Below are positions 35,890 to 44,811 of a DNA stretch of 64,000 bases, in pieces. The DNA comes from Lysinibacillus agricola (lineage in GTDB: Bacteria; Bacillota; Bacilli; Bacillales_A; Planococcaceae), in NCBI RefSeq assembly GCF_016638705.1, contig NZ_CP067341.1, forward strand, positions 1,429,501 through 1,493,500. The letters run 5' to 3'. Below the pieces are notes generated by a model. The model was not told the origin of the DNA. It saw only the letters and a list, made by a program, of their open reading frames with translations, and made no database searches. Numbering within the stretch: position 1 is the stretch's first letter; each line of letters starts with the position of its first letter. The translations under genes and the position numbers were made by a program.

Positions 35890-36073
35890 ATATAAACACC
35901 TCATCTACTTTTCTATTTAGAGCTTTAGCAATTTTAAAGGCTAATTCAAGAGTAGGGTCATACTTATCATTCTCGATACAATTAATGGTTTGTCTTACAA
36001 CGCCACACTCCCTTGCTAGGGCCTCTTGAGTCATTCCTAATTTTTTTCTTAAAGCTTTTATAATGTTTTTCAG
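35882..36073 (-). CDS. Small XRE-family repressor (CTG start proposed)
   Basis: A helix-turn-helix protein of 63 residues: KNIIKALRKKLGMTQEALARECG-VVRQTINCIENDKYDPTLELAFKIA. An upstream ATG at 36121 lies before the inferred transcription start and has no ribosome binding site. The only well-placed signal is AGAGGGAT five bases before CTG 36073, so I propose a CTG start. It is translationally coupled to the deformylase gene. A perfect palindrome covers its promoter, so autorepression is likely. Confidence 0.75.
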   Translation of the reverse strand: MKNIIKALRKKLGMTQEALARECGVVRQTINCIENDKYDPTLELAFKIAKALNRKVDEVFIYE

Positions 36074-36107
36074 ATTTATCCCTCTTTTGTCAAAAGTAAT
36101 TGACACT

Positions 36108-36151
36108 ATTATAAAAAACAAATCAATAAATGTCCAATAGATTGGACATTT
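36108..36151 (-). promoter_or_regulatory. Promoter and palindromic operator of XRE-def operon
   Basis: Minus-strand TTGGAC (36132-36137) and TATAAT (36108-36113) are 18 bases apart. The -35 lies inside a perfect inverted repeat: AAATGTCCAAT (36128-36138), two bases, ATTGGACATTT (36141-36151). This is a typical operator for a dimeric XRE repressor. Confidence 0.85.
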
Positions 36152-36272
36152 TGGGAATGAAATAAGAGAAGTAGCGATTTCTACCTCTCTTGCTCAAATT
36201 CTCTATAATGTTTGAAAAACAATTTGTCATCTTTTACTGTAGTAAGCTTTCATATCGATTAGTGTTATTTCG

Positions 36273-36812
36273 TTATCCTCGGTACCAATTTTCATCAAAA
36301 GAGAGATGGAGGGCTTTACCCACAGTGATACCAAATTGTATAAAACCTCTACCTCTTGCAGTTATTATGTTTCCATCTTGTACAACTAGGTCTTCAGAGA
36401 AATGATTAAGATCGAAGAAGTCTAATTTTCTTATACCTTCTGGCGGCAATCCAACAGTATACTTTTTGTTTTTTAATACTCCAGCTTTCGCTAAAAGAGA
36501 TGGAGAGCTAGAGATACTTGCAATGATTGCTCCTTTGGCATTCGCATTACCAATAAAATCAATTAATTTTTGCTCATTTATTAGTAAAGCTATATCCATA
36601 CATCCTGGTAGCAACAAGCTATCGATTTCGTCAAGATTAACTTCACTTATTTGTGTATCGGCTATACAAGATAACCCAGATTCCCCTTTAATTTTTTCAT
36701 TGTTTAACCCAACAGTTATAACGGGTTTATTTCCTTGCATTAATATAGATAATGCCACACTCAATTCATATTCACTAAATTGTGGATACAATAATATAGC
36801 GGTCTTTTTCAT
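36273..36812 (-). CDS. DJ-1/PfpI-family protein lacking the usual nucleophile
   Basis: A 179-residue protein with the DJ-1/PfpI fold: KKTAILLYPQFSEYELSVAL at the N-terminus with the conserved Glu, IDSLLLPG, and the elbow AIIASISSSPSLLAKAGVL. At the elbow most members have Cys (ICxGP); here the residue is Ser (SISSSP), and Cys is absent from that position. The protein may have lost glyoxalase/protease-type chemistry or act through Ser. It is a single gene within the accessory block between yneB and ynzC. Confidence 0.82.
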   Translation of the reverse strand: MKKTAILLYPQFSEYELSVALSILMQGNKPVITVGLNNEKIKGESGLSCIADTQISEVNLDEIDSLLLPGCMDIALLINEQKLIDFIGNANAKGAIIASISSSPSLLAKAGVLKNKKYTVGLPPEGIRKLDFFDLNHFSEDLVVQDGNIITARGRGFIQFGITVGKALHLSFDENWYRG

Positions 36813-36949
36813 ATAATTCTCCCATCTATTTTAAAACGAAGATTTAGAACTCGACATAGCAGAATAATGAAAGTATCTTATACCCATTCCTCATCTAAGA
36901 CAGCATAGTAAAATTCATTCCACCACTCATCTTTGTGTGGGATGCATTT

Positions 36950-37390
36950 TTAAAAATAACCCTCGCGTCTCATGCCGATTTTCTCCATCACTTTATAGGA
37001 AGGGATATTTTCCGGCTGGCAAGTTGCAATAATTCTATGAAGTTTCATTTCTTTAAATCCGTAGTCCAGTACAGCTCTTGCTGCTTCAGAGGCATATCCA
37101 TTATTGTAATAGTTCGGATTCAATACCCAACCAATTTCATATGTATGGTCACCAAAATACTGATGGAAAACAATATGACCAATAACAATGTTTTCGCTTA
37201 GTAAAATAACAGGGAAGTATTTTGCTTGTTCACCGCTATTTTCTGAAACAAACTTTTTTGCTAGCTGCTCATTAAAAACGCCCTCTGGAATATACTTCAT
37301 CACATTTGGATTTGAAGTATATTTATAGACAGCTTGCCAATCTTGAACTTCAAATTCTCTTATTAAAAGTCTTTTTGTTTTGATAAACAT
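36950..37390 (-). CDS. GNAT-family acetyltransferase (RimJ/RimL-like)
   Basis: A 146-residue N-acetyltransferase. It starts MFIKTKRLLIREFEVQDWQAVYKYTS, characteristic of the RimJ/RimL subgroup, and has EIGWVLNPNYYNNGYASEAARAVLDYGF (acetyl-CoA pyrophosphate loop) and ATCQPENIPSYKVMEKIGMRREG. This subgroup acetylates protein N-termini or small molecules; the substrate is unknown. ATG 37390 follows GGGGGAAATGA. Confidence 0.9.
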   Translation of the reverse strand: MFIKTKRLLIREFEVQDWQAVYKYTSNPNVMKYIPEGVFNEQLAKKFVSENSGEQAKYFPVILLSENIVIGHIVFHQYFGDHTYEIGWVLNPNYYNNGYASEAARAVLDYGFKEMKLHRIIATCQPENIPSYKVMEKIGMRREGYF

Positions 37391-37424
37391 TTCATTTCCC
37401 CCAAGTAATGAAATTTCACATTAA

Positions 37425-37862
37425 TTATAGAGTATTATTCTTATTTATTAACTCATCAATCTTTTTATTCATCTTTTTCACTTCCGATTGGTTATATAAA
37501 TAAAATAACAGCCAAATAAGAGTAAATAGCAAAACGCTAAAGAATAGCATTAACATAGTTATTGCTATAGATGATGTTGGAAGCCAATGTAAAGATAGCG
37601 CAACAACAATAAAAGTACTTATAGAAATTGCAAAATGGATGGCTGTTTGTAGTAAAAACGTTAAACGTTCTACTTGATAAATATATGAGGGTAATACGCA
37701 AGCAAGCCCCACAATAATTGAACCTAGAGCCTGTTGTATAAAATCAGCTGTAATAGCTTCTAAAAAAATATCTCCAAAAATCCAAGAACCAAAAAGATTA
37801 ATAAAAACAAAAACTGTACAGCCCATACTTACACCAAACGCTACATTTTTAAAAAAATGCAT
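37425..37862 (-). CDS. DUF3021 membrane protein paired with LytTR regulator
   Basis: A 145-residue protein with four membrane helices and a charged C-terminus (SEVKKMNKKIDELINKN). This is the layout of DUF3021, a family almost always encoded next to a LytTR regulator, as here (five bases downstream of it). The pair is known in streptococci and bacilli as a membrane-inhibitor/regulator unit, which I infer here. AAGGTAG precedes ATG 37862. Confidence 0.85.
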   Translation of the reverse strand: MHFFKNVAFGVSMGCTVFVFINLFGSWIFGDIFLEAITADFIQQALGSIIVGLACVLPSYIYQVERLTFLLQTAIHFAISISTFIVVALSLHWLPTSSIAITMLMLFFSVLLFTLIWLLFYLYNQSEVKKMNKKIDELINKNNTL

Positions 37863-37867
37863 CTACC

Positions 37868-38311
37868 TTAAACCCCCAAACGCTTTTTAAATTGCCTTCG
37901 ATAATTACGAGAAATAATTTCTTTAATTCCTAAAACTAGCTCAATTTCCATTGTTCCGTTAAATGAAGCTTCGATATTTTTAACTTTTGTTAGATTTATA
38001 ATTGCAGATTTAGAAATCCGTATAAAATTATTCCCTAATTGTCGCTCTAATTCATATAAAGGTTTATTCAATATGAGACGATTATTATCTTCATCATATA
38101 AAGCTAATTCTCTTCCTTCCGTTCGAATAACAATAATTGAATTTGGATCAATGATATATGTTTTATTATTTGCTATCCCTGTTAAAATTTGTTTTTCTTG
38201 CTCTTGTTGTAATAAAGAAATAGCAGCTTGTATCGTAGGAGTAAGTTTAGCTGTACAAATTGTTACATGTGGCTCTTCATACTCTGCATCTATTTTTACC
38301 TCTATTTTCAG
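37868..38311 (-). CDS. LytTR-family DNA-binding regulator (CTG start proposed)
   Basis: A 147-residue stand-alone LytTR protein. Residues 1-55 form a short N-terminal domain; the LytTR domain follows (SIIVIRTEGRELALYDEDNNRLILNKPLYELERQLGNNFIRISKSAIINL ... ISRNYRRQFKKRLGV). A GTG at 38320 lies inside the Shine-Dalgarno sequence GAGAGGTGA, so the likelier start is CTG 38311, five bases after it. It heads the operon with the DUF3021 gene. Regulators of this class often control their own operon and competence or membrane-stress genes. Confidence 0.85.
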   Translation of the reverse strand: MKIEVKIDAEYEEPHVTICTAKLTPTIQAAISLLQQEQEKQILTGIANNKTYIIDPNSIIVIRTEGRELALYDEDNNRLILNKPLYELERQLGNNFIRISKSAIINLTKVKNIEASFNGTMEIELVLGIKEIISRNYRRQFKKRLGV

Positions 38312-38322
38312 CTTTATCACCT

Positions 38323-38362
38323 CTCAAAAAAATTATAGCATATACAGCATTTTGGAAAATGC
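38323..38362 (-). promoter_or_regulatory. Promoter region of LytTR-DUF3021 operon
   Basis: A TATAAT on the minus strand lies just upstream of the ribosome binding site. About 12 bases further upstream is a perfect palindrome GCATTTTGGAAAATGC (38347-38362) that would overlap the -35 region. It is a candidate regulator site, though LytTR proteins usually bind direct repeats. Confidence 0.5.
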
Positions 38363-38563
38363 AGATCATTCTTTGAAAAAGGCATTTTACACAAACATAA
38401 CAACATGTTACTCCAAACGTATTGTTGGCATATATTTCGTTCGTTATATTGAGTCCAGGTAAGATGCACTGCAAATGAAATAGAGGTCTAAACAAAATTG
38501 GCACATGAATTTTTTGAAGAAATGAGTGTTCGGCCAGTTCATGACTAGGAGGCTAGGGCTATT

Positions 38564-39187
38564 ATGAATGAATTAACTACTTCAAGTGAAAGAAATAAAA
38601 CTAGTTGGATATTAGTAAGTATTTCAACGATGCTCACAGCTAGTATAATTTTTTGGTTTTTTAATAATCCTGAAGGTTTTATTGAAAATGGAGTTGGCTT
38701 TAGGACAGATGTATTTTCGAATATATTTATTTGGATTTTTACGCTTTTTATTATAATGGGATACATTGCTTATACAATCATTGCATTACCTTTTGTAAAA
38801 GCACATTTATTTACAATTTCTTGGCTCAAAGTAATTGGAATATGGGCTGCTATTGTGGCAGGGATAGTAGAAGAAGTTGTTTTTAGACATTTACTTATGG
38901 AATACTTATTAACTATTGGAGCTTCAGCCGTAACGCAAATACTAACTTCAGGGATACTCTTTGGAATTGCTCACAGTGTATGGGTACTTATGAGAGGGGA
39001 TTGGAAGTTTGCGTTCCCTGCAATTATAAGTACCACAATTTTAGGAAGTCTTCTCGCAATGCTTTATATTATGGCTGGAAGAAGTACATTTGCACCAATC
39101 GTAGCTCATATTTTAATTAATATGGTTATTGAACCATGGCTAATGTTATCTGCTGTTTCTGGAAAATGGGATAGTAAACTAAAGTAA
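38564..39187 (+). CDS. CPBP-family intramembrane protease (CAAX/bacteriocin-processing type)
   Basis: A 207-residue protein with about six membrane helices and the CPBP motifs: EEVVFRHLLMEYL (EExxxR), FGIAHSVWVL (second motif His) and AHILINMVIEP (His/Asn motif). Members process prenylated or bacteriocin-like peptides or give self-immunity; which applies here is unknown. ATG 38564 follows AGGAGG. It is divergent from the LytTR operon. Confidence 0.9.
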   Translation: MNELTTSSERNKTSWILVSISTMLTASIIFWFFNNPEGFIENGVGFRTDVFSNIFIWIFTLFIIMGYIAYTIIALPFVKAHLFTISWLKVIGIWAAIVAGIVEEVVFRHLLMEYLLTIGASAVTQILTSGILFGIAHSVWVLMRGDWKFAFPAIISTTILGSLLAMLYIMAGRSTFAPIVAHILINMVIEPWLMLSAVSGKWDSKLK

Positions 39188-39391
39188 TTATATTATTGAT
39201 AAATTGTAAGTCTTTTCAGAGTTCCCTAAGGTGAGGTCAGTAGGCAATGTAGAAAATTATCGAATTCTTGCCTGATTTTATTGGTCTTTGATTCAAGTGA
39301 AATTCCAAATTATTGAATAACAGTGAGATCAATAGAAAATAGTGAAACTTATTTAAACTGAGGTCGTAGTATTTATTAGGGAGGGATTAAT

Positions 39392-39634
39392 TTGAAAAAA
39401 TACTTATTATTTGTAGGGGTTTTCACTATAGCGATTGTAGTATTGGAAGTGCTATCAGGTATGCTATTAACAATGTTTTATACGCCTAGCATACCATGGG
39501 AAGAGGCTTCCGCTTTATCTTCAGAAGTGATGTTTGTAAATACAAGCTTTATTCCGCCACTTATTATATCTTTATTAGCATTGTTAATTGCTTTTGGTAG
39601 TACTAAGCTAATCAGTAAAAAGGTTGTTCACTAA
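39392..39634 (+). CDS. Small membrane protein of unknown function
   Basis: An 80-residue protein with two membrane helices (residues 3-27 and 53-72) separated by a short external loop (FYTPSIPWEEASALSSEV). The start is TTG 39392, after AGGGAGGG. A terminator follows directly. I do not recognise the family. Confidence 0.7.
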   Translation: MKKYLLFVGVFTIAIVVLEVLSGMLLTMFYTPSIPWEEASALSSEVMFVNTSFIPPLIISLLALLIAFGSTKLISKKVVH

Positions 39635-39635
39635 T

Positions 39636-39667
39636 AAAAAGGAAGGGAGTCTATTCCCTTCCTTTTT
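39636..39667 (+). terminator. Terminator after small membrane protein gene
   Basis: A perfect 13-bp stem (39636-39648 with 39655-39667) with A-rich and T-rich flanks. Confidence 0.93.
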
Positions 39668-39883
39668 GGATATTAACTATTGCCCTGTCCATTCCTGTTC
39701 AGACACTCGCCTTATTTTTAGTAGCCCCACATAACCCCAAAAACTTTTTTCATTCATTGTCTTGCTATACCTCCTAAAGAATAAAATGATGCTAGAAAGG
39801 TTGGTATAACTGCATTTAAAGGGAATTCATGCTATACTTTGCATACCATATTCATTAAGATATGTATTGAAAGGTGTGTAACT

Positions 39884-40117
39884 ATGTTATCAAAAGAAAA
39901 AATTAACCGTATCAATGAACTTTCTGCTAAGGCTAAAAGTGGTACTTTAACAGAGGCAGAAGCAAAGGAACAAACAGCGCTTCGCAAGGAATATCTAGAT
40001 ACATTTAGATCAACGATGCGTGATACAATTGAAAACGTAAAAGTGGTGGATGCTGAAGGAAATGATGTTACACCAGACAAAGTAAGACAAGCGAAAAAAA
40101 ATAAATTTCTAAATTAA
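39884..40117 (+). CDS. ynzC: YnzC-like DUF896 protein
   Basis: A 77-residue cytoplasmic protein: [36 protein letters not shown] is the helical hairpin of the DUF896 family (YnzC/YoaF). ATG 39884 follows AAAGGTGTG; the frame is open further upstream but without a start signal. In B. subtilis ynzC lies between yneB and tkt in the LexA-regulated cluster; here it keeps tkt as its neighbour but is separated from yneB by 4.8 kb. Its molecular role is not established. Confidence 0.92.
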   Translation: MLSKEKINRINELSAKAKSGTLTEAEAKEQTALRKEYLDTFRSTMRDTIENVKVVDAEGNDVTPDKVRQAKKNKFLN

Positions 40118-40243
40118 TATGACTCATTTCTATAAAGTATGTTACAAAAGGGAAATAGTATAACAAAAGCATTGTTTTCTGAAGCAATGTTGACTAAACT
40201 GTAGAAGAACAATATATAGGACGAGAAAGGATGTCACAACATA

Positions 40244-42238
40244 ATGACTCAACATGCGGATCAACTAGCGATTAATGCTATCCGAACTTTGTCAATCGAT
40301 GCAATTGAAAAAGCAAACTCAGGTCACCCAGGTTTACCAATGGGGGCAGCGCCAATGGCTTATACGCTTTGGACAAAACAACTTCGCCATAATCCGGCGA
40401 ATCCAAAATGGTATAACCGCGATCGTTTTGTACTTTCTGCAGGTCATGGCTCTATGCTTCTATACAGCCTACTTCATCTTGGTGGCTACGGCTTACCAAT
40501 GGAAGAAATTCAAAACTTCCGTCAATGGGATTCATTAACTCCAGGACATCCTGAATATGGTCATACTGTTGGGGTAGAGGCAACAACAGGTCCTTTAGGT
40601 CAAGGTATTGCTATGACAGTTGGTATGGCAATGGCTGAACGCCATTTAGCAGCTACTTACAATAAACCAGGACATGACATCGTTGATCACTATACATTTG
40701 CACTTTGTGGCGATGGCGATTTAATGGAAGGTGTAGCAGCTGAAGCTATCTCTTTAGCAGGTCACTTAAAACTTGAAAAGTTAATCGTTTTATACGATTC
40801 AAACGATATTTCTTTAGATGGTGATTTAGAAAAATCATTCTCAGAAAATGTCCAAAAGCGTTTTGAATCTTATGGCTGGAACTATTTAAAAGTTGCTGAT
40901 GGTACGGATGTTGAAGAAATTAACGAAGCTATCGAAGAAGCTAAAAATTCAACTGGCAAACCAACACTTATCGAAGTGAAAACTGTTATCGGTTTTGGTT
41001 CACCAAACAAATCAGGTAAAGCTGCTTCTCACGGTGCACCACTTGGTCAAGATGAGGTCGTTTTAACAAAAGCAGCTTATGAATGGGCGCACGAGCCATT
41101 CCAAATTCCTGCTGAAGCATATGATACGTTCGCAGCAGCTGCTGAAGTTCAAGGGGCACAACCTGAAGAAGCTTGGAATGCTAAGTTTGAAGCATATAAG
41201 CAAGAGTTCCCAGAATTAGCAGTGCAATTTGAAAACGCAATGAATGGTCAATTACCAGAGAATTTCGCTTCAGAATTACCAGTATATGAAGCAGGTAAAT
41301 CAGTAGCAACTCGTTCTTCTTCTGGAGATGCAATCAATGCCATTGCGAAGAAAACGCCATCATTCTTCGGTGGTTCAGCTGACCTTGCTGGCTCAAATAA
41401 AACTACGATGAAAGACGCTGGAGATTTCTCTGCAGACGATTATGCTGGCCGTAATATTTGGTTCGGCGTACGTGAATTTGCTATGGGTGCAGCTATGAAC
41501 GGTATGGCACTTCACGGTGGTCTTAACGTATTCGGTGGTACATTCTTCGTATTCTCTGACTATGTTCGTCCAGCTGTACGTCTTTCTGCATTAATGGGTC
41601 TTCCTGTTACTTATGTATTTACACATGACTCAATTGCTGTAGGGGAAGATGGTCCGACGCATGAACCAATCGAACACCTTTCATCTTTACGTGCAATGCC
41701 TAATTTATCTGTTGTTCGTCCAGCTGATGCAAATGAATCAGCAGTTGCATGGGAGCTTGCAGTAGCATCTGAAAAAACACCAACTGTATTAGTATTATCT
41801 CGTCAAAACTTACCTGTACTTGACGCATCTATTGATACAGTACGTGAAGGTGTTACAAAAGGTGCTTACACAGTGTCTCCTGCTACAAAAGAAGTGGCCG
41901 ATGCCATTTTAATTGCAACAGGCTCTGAGGTTTCACTTGCAGTTGAAGCACAAAAAGCACTAAAAGCTGAAGGCATGGATGTGGCAGTTGTTTCAATGCC
42001 ATCTATGGATCGCTTCGAAAAACAAGACGCAGCTTACAAAGAATCTGTTCTTCCAAAAGCTGTGACAAAACGTCTGGCAATCGAAATGGGCGCATCATTC
42101 GGCTGGCATAAATACACTGGTTTTGAAGGAGACGTTCTTGCAATCGACAAGTTCGGCGCTTCTGCACCAGGTGAATTAGTAATGGAAAAATACGGATTCA
42201 CAGTAGAAAATGTTGTAGCGAAGGTAAAAGCGCTATAA
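40244..42238 (+). CDS. tkt: Transketolase
   Basis: A 664-residue thiamine-diphosphate enzyme of the pentose phosphate pathway. It has [22 protein letters not shown] at the N-terminus, [13 protein letters not shown], the ThDP-binding GDGDLMEGV ... [11 protein letters not shown], and the pyrimidine domain with [21 protein letters not shown]. Length and motifs are complete. ATG 40244 follows AAAGGATG. It ends in a strong bidirectional terminator. Confidence 0.97.
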   Translation: MTQHADQLAINAIRTLSIDAIEKANSGHPGLPMGAAPMAYTLWTKQLRHNPANPKWYNRDRFVLSAGHGSMLLYSLLHLGGYGLPMEEIQNFRQWDSLTPGHPEYGHTVGVEATTGPLGQGIAMTVGMAMAERHLAATYNKPGHDIVDHYTFALCGDGDLMEGVAAEAISLAGHLKLEKLIVLYDSNDISLDGDLEKSFSENVQKRFESYGWNYLKVADGTDVEEINEAIEEAKNSTGKPTLIEVKTVIGFGSPNKSGKAASHGAPLGQDEVVLTKAAYEWAHEPFQIPAEAYDTFAAAAEVQGAQPEEAWNAKFEAYKQEFPELAVQFENAMNGQLPENFASELPVYEAGKSVATRSSSGDAINAIAKKTPSFFGGSADLAGSNKTTMKDAGDFSADDYAGRNIWFGVREFAMGAAMNGMALHGGLNVFGGTFFVFSDYVRPAVRLSALMGLPVTYVFTHDSIAVGEDGPTHEPIEHLSSLRAMPNLSVVRPADANESAVAWELAVASEKTPTVLVLSRQNLPVLDASIDTVREGVTKGAYTVSPATKEVADAILIATGSEVSLAVEAQKALKAEGMDVAVVSMPSMDRFEKQDAAYKESVLPKAVTKRLAIEMGASFGWHKYTGFEGDVLAIDKFGASAPGELVMEKYGFTVENVVAKVKAL

Positions 42239-42243
42239 TTAAT

Positions 42244-42296
42244 AAATACCGCAATACTCAGTGGGTTAAATCTCCTCTGAGTACTGCGGTATTTTT
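42244..42296. terminator. Bidirectional terminator after tkt
   Basis: An 18-bp stem with one mismatch (42244-42261 with 42277-42294) is followed by TTTTTT on the plus strand; it also lies at the end of the convergent minus-strand gene. Confidence 0.93.
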
Positions 42297-42613
42297 TCGC
42301 GTTTAGAAGATTTCATTAAAGAAATCCAAATAGCTGCACAATGAATTAAAAGCATCACGACAAAACAAAAAAAGCCCTTGGTACTTCCTTCAATATTTAG
42401 CTCATCAGCAATAATACCACTAAACCAAAGAAGCTGACCTGTGACAATGACTGAGAGACTTGCAAAAAGTAAACAAACCCAAATAGATACTTTTTTTATA
42501 ATCACAATAATGAGTAGTAATACAGCAAAAAGTAAGGTAGCTTCAAAAATCGGATTAAGAAGTGAAAACGTATTTTCATTTACGAAATGCTTATAAGTAA
42601 ATCGAGTATCCAT
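42266..42613 (-). CDS. Small membrane protein of unknown function
   Basis: A 115-residue product with three membrane helices (about residues 22-40, 48-68 and 82-103) and a Lys/Glu-rich cytoplasmic tail (SSKREKIPQYSEE). ATG 42613 follows AGGAGGGG; the frame's earlier start lacks a signal. Its stop lies inside the stem region of the shared terminator. I do not recognise the family. Confidence 0.72.
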   Translation of the reverse strand: MDTRFTYKHFVNENTFSLLNPIFEATLLFAVLLLIIVIIKKVSIWVCLLFASLSVIVTGQLLWFSGIIADELNIEGSTKGFFCFVVMLLIHCAAIWISLMKSSKREKIPQYSEEI

Positions 42614-42704
42614 ACGACCCCTCCTATTAACAAATAACAACGATTTTGGAAATGAAAGGTTCCTGAATTTAACTCCCCAAAAGATAAGGATGACATTTGT
42701 TAAA

Positions 42705-42835
42705 ACTAGGCGATTCCTTGGGGATCACAGATGAGGCCATGGAGCAAGCCAGTTCACGTCCTGTGATAACGACTTCGTGACCAACCTCCTATTGCCCCGA
42801 GCAGCTTATCGGCGTCGGACCGGAAATCAACCCCA
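42705..42835 (+). repeat. Dispersed intergenic element, copy 2
   Basis: It begins AGGCGATTCCTTGGGGATCA and ends GTCGGACCGGAAATCAACC-CC. The inside has TCACGTCCTGTGATAACG and CTTCGTGACCAAC, shared with two places in the copy at 51400. It fills most of the gap before the serine hydrolase gene. Confidence 0.8.
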
Positions 42836-42972
42836 TGCGTTATGTCGATGATCCAATAATGAAACACCCTAGAATTATTTTCCATTTGATGTACAATGGT
42901 AGCAGGAACATTTACTAGAGTAGACATAAGATTAGTTGTCATAGGGAGGGTGTTCGTAAAAGGGGTATTTAG

Positions 42973-43959
42973 ATGAAGCTACAAACTATACTTACACAAG
43001 TAAAGAAAACCTTCTCAGAATTAGATTGTACAGGTGGCGGAGTTATTATTAATAAACATGGTCAAACCGTACTAGAAGAATATTTTGGTGTACAAGGGCA
43101 ACAAAAAGAAGCAAAGAAGGTGGGACCACATACTCTTTTTCATCTTGCTTCTGTTCGTAAGGCCTATGTTGGATTTGCTGTAGCATATGCGATTTATCAT
43201 AACTACATTGCCTCGATAGATGATAAACTAAGTGATTATTTAGAACATGAAAAAAACTTTGAGGATGTATCAATCAGACATCTACTAACACATACGCATG
43301 GTTTACGTAGGCAAAATGAAAAAGTAATTAAGGAATTCAAAGCTGGCTATAACTGGGCTTATCGAGATATCAATGTAGAACTACTTGCCAAAGTCATTTT
43401 TAAAGTTACTGGAAAAACTATTTCAGAAATTCTAGATGAGCAAGTATTTCAGAAATTATCTTTTACAGAAACAAATTGGTTCAGTGAAAAATTTGAACAG
43501 CAAATAGAAGTAATACATAATGATAATCCGTTTTGGTATGAAAGTGATGTATGTGATGGCAGCAAAATGAATATGTATAGTTCATTAAAAGAGCTAGCTA
43601 AGTGGGGACAAATTCATCTGGATAAGGGGAAAATAGATGGAAAACAATTTATACCTGAGGAAATCATACTGCTGTCAACGACAATTCAATCGCCTAATTC
43701 TAAACCGAAGTACTCGCCAACTAATGGATTTTTCTGGTTTGTTCAGCCTCAACAAAGAGAAGGGATTACAGAGTTAAGCCCAATATTACCTGTAGGCAGT
43801 TTTCAATTACTAGGTTACACAAGTGTTGCATTATTGGTAATTCCTGAAGAAAATATTGTTGCAGTTCGAGGATTTAACAGCTTTGGATCATCAGAAGGAT
43901 TTGATTACATCAAAGATATTCAAGAATTTGGTTCAATAGTCTATCATTCTTTTCGATAA
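42973..43959 (+). CDS. Serine hydrolase of the beta-lactamase (class C-like) family
   Basis: A 328-residue protein without a signal peptide. The nucleophile motif is SVRK (Ser60, Lys63). The second motif, normally YxN, appears as YRD in NWAYRDINVELLAKVIF, so it is altered. HLLTHTHGL and the C-terminal VPEENIVAVRGFN are typical of esterase/DD-peptidase-like members. The start is ATG 42973; I see no strong ribosome binding site beyond GGGAGGG further upstream. A real beta-lactamase is unlikely; a cytoplasmic esterase is more probable. Confidence 0.82.
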   Translation: MKLQTILTQVKKTFSELDCTGGGVIINKHGQTVLEEYFGVQGQQKEAKKVGPHTLFHLASVRKAYVGFAVAYAIYHNYIASIDDKLSDYLEHEKNFEDVSIRHLLTHTHGLRRQNEKVIKEFKAGYNWAYRDINVELLAKVIFKVTGKTISEILDEQVFQKLSFTETNWFSEKFEQQIEVIHNDNPFWYESDVCDGSKMNMYSSLKELAKWGQIHLDKGKIDGKQFIPEEIILLSTTIQSPNSKPKYSPTNGFFWFVQPQQREGITELSPILPVGSFQLLGYTSVALLVIPEENIVAVRGFNSFGSSEGFDYIKDIQEFGSIVYHSFR

Positions 43960-44003
43960 AGTAATTATTATTAACAATATAAAAATGTAAGGGAGAGCTT
44001 GTA

Positions 44004-44657
44004 ATGAAAAAGTATAGCGTTGTTTTATTTGATTTAGACGGTACATTATCCGATCCTAAAATTGGCATAACGAAATCTGTTCAATATGCTTTAGAAAAAA
44101 TTGGTATAGTTGAAGAAGACTTAGATAAACTTGAAACATTTATTGGGCCTCCGTTGCAAGTATCATTTCGAGAAATATATGAATTGGATGATGTTCAAAT
44201 AAAGCAAGCAATTGCCTATTACCGTGAACGTTTTATCCAAATCGGTATGTATGAGAATAATTTGTATCAAAATATATCCTCATTGTTAGAAGATTTACAG
44301 AAGGAGGGATATCAGTTAGCGATAGCTACGTCTAAGCCGACAGTATTTGCAGAACAAATTTTACAATATTTCAACCTTGAACAATTTTTTGACATTGTCG
44401 CAGGTAGCAATCTAGATGGTACACGTTCAGCAAAAGGAGAAATCATTGCATTTGTACGCGAACATTTTAATGAAGTGGAAAACAATCAATTTATTATGAT
44501 TGGAGATCGAAAATACGATATCGTTGGGGCACATGAAAATCAAATTGATTCTATCGGTGTTACATATGGCTATGGTTCACTTGAAGAATTAACTGATGCC
44601 AAAGCAACTTACATAGTTAACAGTGTAAATGAGCTTAGAGAATTTTTTAGTGAATAG
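44004..44657 (+). CDS. HAD-superfamily phosphatase (phosphoglycolate phosphatase-like)
   Basis: A 217-residue subfamily IA HAD hydrolase. It has the nucleophile motif DLDGT (Asp10), a helical cap with TFIGPPLQVSF, IATSKP (motif II) and MIGDRKYDIVGA (motif IV). The DRKYDIVGA variant is typical of the 5'-nucleotidase/PGP-like group in Firmicutes. ATG 44004 follows AAGGGAGAG; it lies 45 bp after the serine hydrolase and may be co-transcribed. Confidence 0.9.
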   Translation: MKKYSVVLFDLDGTLSDPKIGITKSVQYALEKIGIVEEDLDKLETFIGPPLQVSFREIYELDDVQIKQAIAYYRERFIQIGMYENNLYQNISSLLEDLQKEGYQLAIATSKPTVFAEQILQYFNLEQFFDIVAGSNLDGTRSAKGEIIAFVREHFNEVENNQFIMIGDRKYDIVGAHENQIDSIGVTYGYGSLEELTDAKATYIVNSVNELREFFSE

Positions 44658-44665
44658 ATTAGGTT

Positions 44666-44716
44666 AAAAAAATACGAAACTGCATTGGTAGAAAATGCAG
44701 TTTCGTATTTTTTTTG
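44666..44716 (+). terminator. Terminator after HAD gene
   Basis: A perfect 20-bp stem (44666-44685 with 44695-44714) with a run of T residues. Confidence 0.94.
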
Positions 44717-44720
44717 GGGA

Positions 44721-44785
44721 TTCGTTGATAAAACTGACGAAATCGCTGATATCCCAGCAAAATCATTGATAAATCAAACGAACCA
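44721..44785. repeat. 21-bp degenerate tandem repeat after the HAD terminator
   Basis: CGTTGATAAA (44723), CGCTGATATC (44744) and CATTGATAAA (44764) recur at 21 and 20 bp, with similar AC/AA-rich spacers. The array starts seven bases after the terminator. Confidence 0.6.
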
Positions 44786-44811
44786 AATGTAGCGGTATAG
44801 TGAATGATAAC

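Noticed and set aside
42973..43959. True beta-lactamase giving antibiotic resistance
   Set aside because: No signal peptide, and the YxN motif is altered to YRD; a cytoplasmic esterase-like hydrolase is likelier.
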